A stretch of DNA of 64,000 nt from Lysobacterales bacterium 63-13 (GTDB lineage Bacteria; Pseudomonadota; Gammaproteobacteria; Xanthomonadales; Rhodanobacteraceae). Where the stretch lies: the NCBI GenBank assembly GCA_001899855.1, contig MKWR01000021.1, positions 1 through 64,000 on the forward strand, in the 5' to 3' direction. Each line of letters starts with the position of its first letter. The stretch's first letter is position 1. A program made the position numbers and the translations under genes. The notes under the pieces were generated by a model. It was not told where the DNA came from. It saw nothing but the letters and a program-made list of their open reading frames with translations, and searched no databases. Shown here piece by piece: positions 49,877 through 57,615 of the stretch.

Positions 49877-51141
49877 TGGCCAATCGACTGACCCAGGCCG
49901 TCACCGGCATGCAGGAATGGTTCAACGAGCGGGCACCGTCGTTCCTGCCGGTCTACCGCAAGCACATGACGGAGTACTACGCTCCGAAAAACTTCAACAT
50001 CTGGTACATCTTCGGCGTGCTGTCGATGGTGGTGCTGGTCAACCAGATCGTCACCGGCATCTTCCTGACGATGTTCTTCAAGCCGAGCGCAGCGGAAGCG
50101 TTCGCCTCGGTCGAATACATCATGCGTGACGTCGAGTGGGGCTGGCTGATCCGCTACATGCACTCGACCGGCGCATCGGCGTTCTTCCTGGTTGTCTACA
50201 TCCACATGTTCCGTGGCGTGATGTACGGCTCCTACAAGAAGCCGCGCGAGCTGGTCTGGCTGCTCGGCATGCTCATCTACCTGGTATTGATGGCCGAAGC
50301 GTTCATGGGCTATGTGCTGCCCTGGGGCCAGATGTCGTTCTGGGGCGCCAAGGTAATCATCTCGCTGTTTGGCGCTGTTCCCTACATTGGCGGTGCCCTG
50401 ACCGAATGGATCATGGGCGACTACCTGCCCTCGGATGCCACGCTCAACCGCTTCTTCGCCTTGCACGTGATCGCCTTGCCGCTGGTGCTGCTGCTGCTGG
50501 TCGTCCTGCACATCTTTGCCCTGCATGAAGTCGGCTCGAACAATCCGGACGGCGTCGAGATCAAGAAGGGGCCGAAGGGTAATCGCTGGTCGGACAAGGC
50601 ACCGGCGGACGGCATCCCGTTCCATCCGTATTTCACGGTCAAGGACATCTTCTACACCGGCTGCTTCCTGTTGATCTGTGCCTTCATCATATTTTTCGAG
50701 CCGACCGTAGGCGGTCTGTTCCTTGAGCATGACAACTTCATCGAGGCCAACCGGCTGGTGACGCCCGCACATATCAAGCCGACCTGGTACTACACGCCGT
50801 TCTACGCCATGTTGCGCGTGATCCCGAACAAGCTGGCCGGCGTGCTGACCATGTTCAGCGCGATCATCGTGCTGTTTTTCCTGCCCTGGCTGGATCGCGG
50901 CAAGGTCAAATCGTGGCGTTATCGCGGAGTCGGATTCCGGGTTGGCCTGTTCGTGCTCGGCATCTGCTTCGTCTGGCTCGGCAAGATCGGTTCGGGCCCG
51001 GGAACGGATCCGGTCGAGACGATCATCGGCCGCTTCCTGACCGCCGCCTATTTCGGTTTCTTCATCTACCTCTGGGTTTACACCGCATTCGGCTTCGAGA
51101 AGACCAAGCCGGTTCCGGAGCGGGTGACCGGCCATGACTGA
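49876..51141 (+). CDS. petB: Cytochrome b subunit of bc1 complex
   Basis: This is the 421-residue membrane cytochrome b with eight transmembrane segments. His ligands for the two hemes lie in the MHSTGASAFFLVVYIHMFRG and FFALHVIALPLVLLLLVVLHIFALHEVG segments. The Qo motif PEWY of many species is not seen in that form; the corresponding loop reads IKPTWYYTPFYAML, with PTWY. The protein is longer than mitochondrial cytochrome b at its C-terminus (WVYTAFGFEKTKPVPERVTGHD). It overlaps petC by eight bases. Confidence 0.96.
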   Translation: MANRLTQAVTGMQEWFNERAPSFLPVYRKHMTEYYAPKNFNIWYIFGVLSMVVLVNQIVTGIFLTMFFKPSAAEAFASVEYIMRDVEWGWLIRYMHSTGASAFFLVVYIHMFRGVMYGSYKKPRELVWLLGMLIYLVLMAEAFMGYVLPWGQMSFWGAKVIISLFGAVPYIGGALTEWIMGDYLPSDATLNRFFALHVIALPLVLLLLVVLHIFALHEVGSNNPDGVEIKKGPKGNRWSDKAPADGIPFHPYFTVKDIFYTGCFLLICAFIIFFEPTVGGLFLEHDNFIEANRLVTPAHIKPTWYYTPFYAMLRVIPNKLAGVLTMFSAIIVLFFLPWLDRGKVKSWRYRGVGFRVGLFVLGICFVWLGKIGSGPGTDPVETIIGRFLTAAYFGFFIYLWVYTAFGFEKTKPVPERVTGHD

Positions 51142-51895
51142 TACGGGCATGCACACGATGCAAAGATTGTTCAGCGGTTTCCTGCTCGGTCTGGCACTGG
51201 CCGTCGCACCGGCGGCGATGGCGGCCACCGAGGGCGCATTGCCGGCCTCGAATGCAAACCTTGCGGACACGGGTTCGCTGCAGAACGGCGCGAAGATCTT
51301 CTTCAACTATTGTTCCGGCTGCCATTCCTTGAGTCTGATGCGCTATTCGCGCATCGCCGAGGATCTGCAACTGAGCCAGGATCAGGTGATGCAGAACCTG
51401 AACTTCACCGGGGCGAATTTCGGCGAGCGCATTCCCGCCTCGATGAACCCGGTGGACGGCAAAGCCTGGTTTGGCGCGCCGCCGCCGGATCTCTCCCTGA
51501 TCGCGCGGGCCAAGGGCGTCGATTACGTCTACAACTACCTGAGGTCGTTCTATCTCGATTCGAGTCGACCAATCGGCTGGAACAACACGATGTTCCCGAA
51601 CGCCTCGATGCCAAACGCATTGTGGGAACTGCAAGGGGTGCAGACTGCCAGGTTCAAGCCGGCCCAGGGCGACAATCCTGAGGTATTCGAAGGGTTTGAC
51701 CTGCATCAGGCAGGGTCGCTGAAGCCGAAGGAATTCGATGAAGTTGCCCGGGATGTCGCCAACTTCCTCCAGTACGCGGCCGAACCGGCGGCCATGCAGC
51801 GCAAGTCCATCGGCATCTGGGTGGTCCTCTTCCTTGCCGTATTCACCCTGGTGGCTTATTTCCTCAAGCAGGAATACTGGAAAGACGTCCATTGA
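51134..51895 (+). CDS. petC: Cytochrome c1 subunit of bc1 complex
   Basis: This is a 253-residue cytochrome c1. A signal peptide (FSGFLLGLALAVAPAAMAA) precedes the heme-binding motif CSGCHS in FFNYCSGCHSLSLMRYSR. The axial Met is likely within the later segment TMFPNASMPNALWELQG. One C-terminal anchor (SIGIWVVLFLAVFTLVAYFLKQEYW) fixes it in the inner membrane. It passes electrons from the Rieske centre to soluble or bound cytochrome c. Confidence 0.95.
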   Translation: MTDTGMHTMQRLFSGFLLGLALAVAPAAMAATEGALPASNANLADTGSLQNGAKIFFNYCSGCHSLSLMRYSRIAEDLQLSQDQVMQNLNFTGANFGERIPASMNPVDGKAWFGAPPPDLSLIARAKGVDYVYNYLRSFYLDSSRPIGWNNTMFPNASMPNALWELQGVQTARFKPAQGDNPEVFEGFDLHQAGSLKPKEFDEVARDVANFLQYAAEPAAMQRKSIGIWVVLFLAVFTLVAYFLKQEYWKDVH

Positions 51896-51901
51896 GCCTG
51901 G

Positions 51902-51918
51902 CCGGGGCTTGGCCCCGG
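51902..51918 (+). terminator. Possible terminator after petC
   Basis: CCGGGGC (51902-51908) and GCCCCGG (51912-51918) form a strong 7-bp hairpin with a three-base loop, starting six bases after the petC stop. It lacks a long T run (CCGTTCCCC follows), so it may be a pause site or part of an mRNA 3' end. A second hairpin (GGCCGCA 51943-51949 with TGCGGCC 51959-51965) lies further on, before sspA. Confidence 0.4.
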
Positions 51919-52090
51919 TCCGTTCCCCTGTGCCGTACTCGCGGCCGCATCCCCGGGCTGCGGCCACAACCCCCGGTGATCTATGCGGTTTCGTTTCCGC
52001 GTAGTAGAGTGCGGACGAACGGGGACGGCCGGGATTGACACGGTCGCTTGATCTTGCGGGCGTCCAGTCCGCCAGGGGAGGTGTGCCGAC

Positions 52091-52714
52091 ATGGCCTTGA
52101 GTCAGCGTTCGCGGGCAGTACTCACTCTATTTACGGCGCGCAATTGCGTGCATTGTCATCGGATCCGGCTCGTCCTGTCGGCCAAGGGCGTCAGTTACGA
52201 CCAAGTTATCGTCGATCTCGACGATCCCCCAGAGGACCTGATCGAGCTGAATCCGTACAACTCGGTGCCGACCCTGGTCGATCGCGACTTGGTGCTGTAT
52301 GACACCAGCGTCATTTCCGAATATCTGGATGAGCGCTATCCGCACCCACCGTTGATGCCGGTCGACCCGCTTTCCCGGGCGCGACTGCGCCTGGCCATGG
52401 TGCGGCTGGAAAATGACTGGTTGACCCTGGTTGACCAGATCGAAGAGGGCGGCAAGGGAGCCGAGCCGGCGCGCAAGGCACTGCGGGCAGAGCTGATCAG
52501 CAATGCACCGGCATTCAAGGCGTCGAAATTCTTCCTGAGCCCCGAAATCAGCCTTGCGGATTGTGCGTTTGCGCCATTGGTCTGGCGTTTCCAGTCATTG
52601 GGGATCCAGTTGCCGAAGGAAGCCCAGTCGATCATCGACTACGGCGAGCGGATTTTTCACAGTCAGGTGTTCACGCGCAGCATGACCCCTGAAGAACGCG
52701 TCTTGCATGCATGA
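52091..52714 (+). CDS. sspA: Stringent starvation protein A
   Basis: This 207-residue GST-fold protein associates with RNA polymerase during starvation. VLTLFTARNCVHCHRIRLVLSAKGV is the thioredoxin-like N-terminus, and NPYNSVPTLVDRDLVLYDTSVISEYLDERYPHPPLMPVDP is strongly conserved in SspA. The C-terminal helical domain ends RSMTPEERVLHA. It is followed by sspB 9 bp later; the pair after petABC is the usual order in this group. Confidence 0.95.
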   Translation: MALSQRSRAVLTLFTARNCVHCHRIRLVLSAKGVSYDQVIVDLDDPPEDLIELNPYNSVPTLVDRDLVLYDTSVISEYLDERYPHPPLMPVDPLSRARLRLAMVRLENDWLTLVDQIEEGGKGAEPARKALRAELISNAPAFKASKFFLSPEISLADCAFAPLVWRFQSLGIQLPKEAQSIIDYGERIFHSQVFTRSMTPEERVLHA

Positions 52715-52723
52715 GGAAACAGG

Positions 52724-53125
52724 GTGTCGGAACCAGCAATGACCTCGAATCGGCCGTACCTCTTGCGCGCCATCCACGATTGGATCAATGACAATGGCCT
52801 CACACCCCACCTGCTGGTCGACGCCAGTGTCGCCGGTGTGCGCGTGCCGCCCAGTGCAATCAAGGATGGCCGCGTGGTCCTGAGCGTCGCACCGCGTGCG
52901 GTCGCCCGCTTCGAGATCGGCACGGACAGTGTGCGCTTCATGGCTCGATTTTCCGGTGTGAGCCAGCCGATCGAAGTGCCGATGGCTGCCGTGCTTGCCA
53001 TTTATGCGCAGGAGAACGGCAAAGGCATGATGTTTCCCGCCGAACCGGCAGGCTCGCTGCCGCCACCCGAGGCGCCTGAACCTGAGCCGGCGCCGCAGCG
53101 ACCAAGGCTCCATGTGGTCAAGTAG
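52724..53125 (+). CDS. sspB: ClpXP adaptor SspB
   Basis: This 133-residue protein delivers ssrA-tagged proteins to ClpXP. RPYLLRAIHDWINDNGLTPHLLVDA and GRVVLSVAPRAVARFEIGTDSVRFMARFSGVSQPIEVPMAAVLAIYAQENGKGMMFP form the substrate-binding domain. A Pro/Glu-rich linker and the ClpX-binding tail (QRPRLHVVK) complete it. I start at GTG 52724 with GAGG upstream; ATG 52739 is an alternative. Confidence 0.94.
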   Translation: MSEPAMTSNRPYLLRAIHDWINDNGLTPHLLVDASVAGVRVPPSAIKDGRVVLSVAPRAVARFEIGTDSVRFMARFSGVSQPIEVPMAAVLAIYAQENGKGMMFPAEPAGSLPPPEAPEPEPAPQRPRLHVVK

Positions 53126-53334
53126 GCGCAGCTGCATGGGTCAGGCAGGTCGGGTCCGCAAGCGCGCTTTGCGGGCTGGGCCGTCGCCCGCGCAAGGGCG
53201 CCAATTCGAGTCACGGATGCAGGGTTCGCGGCGGCGGAAAGCTGCCGCCATCCGGGGTTTCCTTGAACCGGCTGGAATTCGCAGACAATTGTTCGTGATT
53301 CGTTACAATCGTGGCGCAAAATTAGGGAGCGAGC

Positions 53335-55767
53335 GTGACTGCGATTGACATCCCCGGGTATGTGATTCGACGCGAAGTGGGCGTTGGTGGCATGGCCAGC
53401 GTCTATCTGGCACTGCAGACCTCGCTTGATCGTGAAGTGGCGCTCAAGGTCATGGCCCCCGCACTGGCAGCGGATCCGACGTTTTCGAAACGCTTCCTGC
53501 AGGAAGCGCGGATGCTCGCCTCGCTGGCGCACCCGAATATCGTCCAGGTCTACGATGTCGGGGTCACCCAGGCCCAGCTCAATTACTTCTCGATGCAATA
53601 CCTGTCGGGCGGAGACTTCGCCCAACGCGTGCGCCTCGGCATGAGCGAGAAGGATCTGCTGCGCATCCTCGAAGGCATCGGCAATGCGCTCGGCTATGCG
53701 CACCATCGTGGCTATGTCCATCGCGACGTTGCCCCGGGAAACATCCTGTTCGATGTCAGCGATACCCCGCTGCTGACCGACTTCGGCATTGCCCGCGCCT
53801 TCAGCCAGACGGCACGCATCACCAGCGCCGGCATATCGGTCGGAACCAGCCATTACATGAGTCCCGAGCAGGCCCGTGGCAGCGATGTCGACGCGCGTTC
53901 GGACTTGTATGGCCTCGGCGTGTTGACCTGGTTCGGCCTGACGGGCAAACCCCCGTATGAAGGAGCCGATGGCTTTGCGGTTTCCTATGCCCATGTATTC
54001 GAACCCATTCCGCGCTTGCCGGCGGGCAAGGAGCACTGGCAGCCCTTGATCGACAAGGCCCTGGCCAAGGATCCGGCCGAGCGCTACCAGAGTGCGGAGG
54101 AGTTCATCGCGGCGCTCGCCGGCATCGAGCCACGCGGGGTTGCCGCAACGGCGCCAGCACAGGATGCGCCAACCCGGGTCCTGCAACGCGAAACGATGGC
54201 ATCGGCCCTGCGTGCCAGCGAGGCACCGACGCGCATCGGCGTTTTGCCGAGCATGGAGGCCTCGGCCGCCGCCACGGCTGCCAGCAAGGAGGTCGGCAAT
54301 TCACCGCGATCCTGGCTGCCATTGGTATTCGCGGCACTCGGCATCCTCTTGATCGGCTCGGTGGGCTACGCCCTGTTTGCGGGTCGGGGAAATGAGGCGC
54401 CGACAAAAGTCGCCGACAGCAGTGAAGCCGCGCCCAGGCCAGCCAGCCAAGCCATCGCATCACCAATCGCTGCCACTGGTCAGGCCCCGGGCACGCCGGT
54501 GAGCGAGACACCGCGTGCCCAGGATGCAAGCAGCGATGAATTGTTTGGCGCTGATGAATTGGGTCCGGCCTTGCCGTTTGACCTGGCCAGCGTGCCGACC
54601 GTGGTCGATCCGGTTGCGCAACTGGTGCGCCAGGCGCGTGCTGATCTGGCAGGACAGCGATTGACCAACCCGCCGCGTTTGAACGCGTTCGAGCGATTCA
54701 GTCTGGCCTTGCGCATCGATCCTTCGTCGAAGGTGGCCAAGCAGGGCGTCGTGGACACGGCACGGGCGTACCTGGACCTGGCGGAAAAATCGATGGCAGC
54801 CGGCAACCTGGCCGAATTCGCCAGCTATCTCGACAAGGTCGAAGAAGTCGCCGGGTCAATCAGCGAAGGTGCCGATACCGTCGCCGAGGCGAAATCACGA
54901 CGCAAGCGTGAAGTCGACCAGTGGCTTGCGGCTGCCCTGGCCGCCAGCAACGGCCTCGACGCACAGGGTGCAAAAGCCGCCTATGAAAAGATCCTTGCTG
55001 TGGATGCGAAAAACCCTGCCGCCCGCGATGGCCTGCGCGCGGCCGATCGCATTGGCAAGCCCGGCTATGTCTTCAGCGACCTAATCGACGGGCGCAAAGG
55101 TCCGGAATTGGTCGTCGTCAGCAATACCCTGGCATTCGCGCGGCACGAAACCACGCGTGGCGAATTTTCCGCGTGGTGGAGGGCGGCCGGACAACGCCAG
55201 TTCGCCGGAAAGGAGCCGTCCTGCCGCGATCGGGAATCGATTTTCCGATCCTCGCGCAAGCGTGACTGGAAATCCGCCGACATCAATCAGACCGATCGCC
55301 ATCCGGTGGTCTGCGTGAGTTTCGCCGAGGCCCGGGCATATGCCGACTGGATCGCCAAGCAGTCCGGCAAACGCTATCGACTGCCGACACCTGCCGAATG
55401 GGAGCAGGTGGCTCGAAATGCGCCTGCGGGAACCTGCGCGAGCGCAAATCTCGCCGATGCAAGTTACCGCAAGTTGTTCGATGCGCGCACGGGTGCCGCT
55501 TGCGATGATGACAACGCGGCGACTGCACAGGTAGGCAGCTACCCTGCGGTGGCCGGGGTATTCGATATCGACGGCAACGTGCGTGAATGGGTTGCCTCCT
55601 GCGGGAAAGGTGCAGCCTTGTCCGACGGCTGTCGCGAACACGGCCTGCGTGGTCGCGGCTGGCTTTCGCTTGCCGACAAGGAGAGCGTGCTGGAGAGCGA
55701 CAGCTACTCGGAAGACGTGGCCCTGAACAGTCTCGGCTTTCGCCTGGTTCGTGAACTGGAAAAATAA
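53335..55767 (+). CDS. Ser/Thr kinase fused to a formylglycine-generating-enzyme-like domain
   Basis: This is an 810-residue membrane signalling protein starting GTG 53335 with AGGGAG upstream. The kinase domain (residues 8-265) has GVGGMASVY, Lys38 in VALKVM, and DFGIARA (Asp149). Its catalytic loop is HRDVAPGN (129-136), with Ala133 where most Ser/Thr kinases have Lys; Asp131 and Asn136 are kept. A membrane segment (SWLPLVFAALGILLIGSVGYALF, about 323-345) is followed by a helical linker and an FGE/SUMF-like domain (from about 585: FARHETTRGEFSAWWRAAG, RLPTPAEWEQVAR, GNVREWVAS, LGFRLVRE). That domain is probably periplasmic and used for ligand sensing, not sulfatase activation. An FHA gene follows by 31 bp. 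Confidence 0.9.
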   Translation: MTAIDIPGYVIRREVGVGGMASVYLALQTSLDREVALKVMAPALAADPTFSKRFLQEARMLASLAHPNIVQVYDVGVTQAQLNYFSMQYLSGGDFAQRVRLGMSEKDLLRILEGIGNALGYAHHRGYVHRDVAPGNILFDVSDTPLLTDFGIARAFSQTARITSAGISVGTSHYMSPEQARGSDVDARSDLYGLGVLTWFGLTGKPPYEGADGFAVSYAHVFEPIPRLPAGKEHWQPLIDKALAKDPAERYQSAEEFIAALAGIEPRGVAATAPAQDAPTRVLQRETMASALRASEAPTRIGVLPSMEASAAATAASKEVGNSPRSWLPLVFAALGILLIGSVGYALFAGRGNEAPTKVADSSEAAPRPASQAIASPIAATGQAPGTPVSETPRAQDASSDELFGADELGPALPFDLASVPTVVDPVAQLVRQARADLAGQRLTNPPRLNAFERFSLALRIDPSSKVAKQGVVDTARAYLDLAEKSMAAGNLAEFASYLDKVEEVAGSISEGADTVAEAKSRRKREVDQWLAAALAASNGLDAQGAKAAYEKILAVDAKNPAARDGLRAADRIGKPGYVFSDLIDGRKGPELVVVSNTLAFARHETTRGEFSAWWRAAGQRQFAGKEPSCRDRESIFRSSRKRDWKSADINQTDRHPVVCVSFAEARAYADWIAKQSGKRYRLPTPAEWEQVARNAPAGTCASANLADASYRKLFDARTGAACDDDNAATAQVGSYPAVAGVFDIDGNVREWVASCGKGAALSDGCREHGLRGRGWLSLADKESVLESDSYSEDVALNSLGFRLVRELEK

Positions 55768-55798
55768 TCTAGCGCGCAAGCGCCTTGGGGAAGATGTG

Positions 55799-56605
55799 AT
55801 GAAGTTGATATTTCCGAATGGTGAGCACGCTGCCGTGGATCTGGTTGACGGCATCACATTGATTGGTTCCGGGAGCAACTGCCAGGTGGTGCTGATAGCA
55901 CCCGGGGTTGCCGTCAATCATTGCGAGATCGAGGTCCGCGAGGGCAAGGGCAAGGTTCGCATCCGCGACCAGAGCGTGGCGACGGTCTTGAATGGACGCC
56001 AGATCACGCAGGAGAGTCCGCTCAAGGCCGGTGACCTGCTCCTGTTTGGGCGTATTGGCTGTCGCGTCGTGGCACCGGATCGAAGCACGGCGGCACCGGT
56101 AATCGCGGCCGCCCCCGTTGCCGATGACGCCGACGGGCGAACCCGCGTGCGCATGGCCTTGCCGAAATTCATGTTGCGCGGAGTTTCCGGCTCCACGTTT
56201 GGACGCAATTTCGCGCTGACCGGAACGATGACGATTGGCCGCCAGAGCGACTGCGGCATCCCGATCCAGGCCGAGGAGATCTCGCGCCACCATGCACGCC
56301 TGCAGGTCACCGCCGAAGGCGTCATGGTCGAGGATCTCGGATCGGCCAACGGTACCTGGATCAACGACAAGCGCGTGCATACCGGAATGCTGATGCCCGG
56401 TGATGAACTGCGCCTGGACACCGTGCGCTTCCTGCTGCTGGCACCGGGAGCCCCGACACCGGCGACTGTGGCGCCTGCCGCCGAAGAAGTCACCAGGCCC
56501 GCCCCGGGGAAGGGTTCCAGCTCGCCGATCGGCTGGGTGGTCAGTGGAATCGTCGTTGTCGCGATCGTGGTTGCCGGCGTTCTCAAGTTGCTCGGCAAAT
56601 TCTGA
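55799..56605 (+). CDS. FHA domain protein with C-terminal membrane anchor
   Basis: This 268-residue protein has a forkhead-associated (phosphothreonine-binding) fold twice. The first copy (residues 1-95: LIGSGSNCQVVLIAPGVAVNHCEIEV) keeps Ser/Asn/His-type recognition positions. The second (about 130-215: MTIGRQSDCGIPIQAEEISRHHARLQV…DLGSANGTWIND) is the canonical GR…SRHH…NGT form. One hydrophobic segment (IGWVVSGIVVVAIVVAGVLKLL) closes the protein, so the FHA domains face the cytoplasm. It is expected to bind a phosphoprotein made by the upstream kinase. The start is ATG 55799, with GGGGAAG upstream. Confidence 0.9.
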   Translation: MKLIFPNGEHAAVDLVDGITLIGSGSNCQVVLIAPGVAVNHCEIEVREGKGKVRIRDQSVATVLNGRQITQESPLKAGDLLLFGRIGCRVVAPDRSTAAPVIAAAPVADDADGRTRVRMALPKFMLRGVSGSTFGRNFALTGTMTIGRQSDCGIPIQAEEISRHHARLQVTAEGVMVEDLGSANGTWINDKRVHTGMLMPGDELRLDTVRFLLLAPGAPTPATVAPAAEEVTRPAPGKGSSSPIGWVVSGIVVVAIVVAGVLKLLGKF

Positions 56606-56612
56606 CTAGGCA

Positions 56613-57512
56613 TCAACCCATGGCGATGCGCATGGACAGGTCGATGGCGCGGATGTGCTTGGTCAGGGCACCGATCGAGATATAGTCGACACCGGTTTCA
56701 GCGATGGCGCGGACGCGATCGATGCCGACACCTCCGGATACTTCCAGGGGGACGCGGCCATCGACTTCGGCGACCGCTTGCATCAGCTCGTCGAGTTCGA
56801 ACTCGTCGAGCATGATGCGGTCGACGCCCGCTTCAAGTGCTTCCCGGAGCTCGCTGAAATTCTCCACTTCCACTTCGACCATCACCTGCGGGTGAAGCTG
56901 GCGTGCGCGCGCCACGGCTGCGCCCAGCGAGCCCGCGGCGGCAATGTGGTTTTCCTTGATCAGGATTGCGTCGTGCAGGCCCATGCGGTGATTCTTTCCG
57001 CCGCCCGTGCGCACCGCGTATTTCTGCGCAAAGCGCAGGCCCGGCAAGGTCTTGCGTGTATCAAGGATGCATGCGCGCGTGCCGCGAATCGCATTGACAT
57101 AGGCGGCCGTCACGGTGGCGGTGGCAGACAGCGTCTGCAGGAAATTCAACGCGCTGCGTTCAGCCGTCACCAGGGCGCGGACTGGCCCGCTGACGTCGCA
57201 CAACGGCTGGCCCGGGCGAACAGCCGAGCCTTCGTCGGCCAGCCAGTTGATGCGAACGCTTGCGTCGAGCGCCATGAAGCATTGGTCGAACCATGGCTGG
57301 CCACAAAGCACGGCGGCCTCGCGGGTGATCACCCGCGCCGTGGCTTGTCGTGATTGCGGCAGCAGATCGGCCGTCACGTCGCCGCTGCCAATATCCTCGG
57401 CAAGGGCGCGGCTGACATCGTTGCGGATGGATTTGGCATCCGGCCTGGCAAGTGCAATCGGATCTGAAATGCCGCCGGCTTCGGCAGTTTCGGAGTGTTC
57501 GAAATCATGCAT
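56613..57512 (-). CDS. nadC: Nicotinate-nucleotide pyrophosphorylase (carboxylating)
   Basis: This is a 299-residue quinolinate phosphoribosyltransferase, the de novo NAD step from quinolinate and PRPP to NaMN. Signatures are EDIGSGDVTADLLP, ALNFLQTLSATAT, DTRKTLPGLRFAQKYAVRTGGGKNHRMGLHDAILIKENHI (substrate phosphate and base binding) and the C-terminal EVSGGVGIDRVRAIAETGVDYISIGALTKHI. I start at ATG 57512 (MHDFEHSE). Confidence 0.96.
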   Translation of the reverse strand: MHDFEHSETAEAGGISDPIALARPDAKSIRNDVSRALAEDIGSGDVTADLLPQSRQATARVITREAAVLCGQPWFDQCFMALDASVRINWLADEGSAVRPGQPLCDVSGPVRALVTAERSALNFLQTLSATATVTAAYVNAIRGTRACILDTRKTLPGLRFAQKYAVRTGGGKNHRMGLHDAILIKENHIAAAGSLGAAVARARQLHPQVMVEVEVENFSELREALEAGVDRIMLDEFELDELMQAVAEVDGRVPLEVSGGVGIDRVRAIAETGVDYISIGALTKHIRAIDLSMRIAMG

Positions 57513-57615
57513 GCGCTGGATCCTGGGTTTGGCTGTCCGCATGGCGCTGCCGTATCGACTCTGGCTGGCCACGGTAACCGCACAGGGTAATCCATCGACC
57601 GGTGCCGAGGAACCC

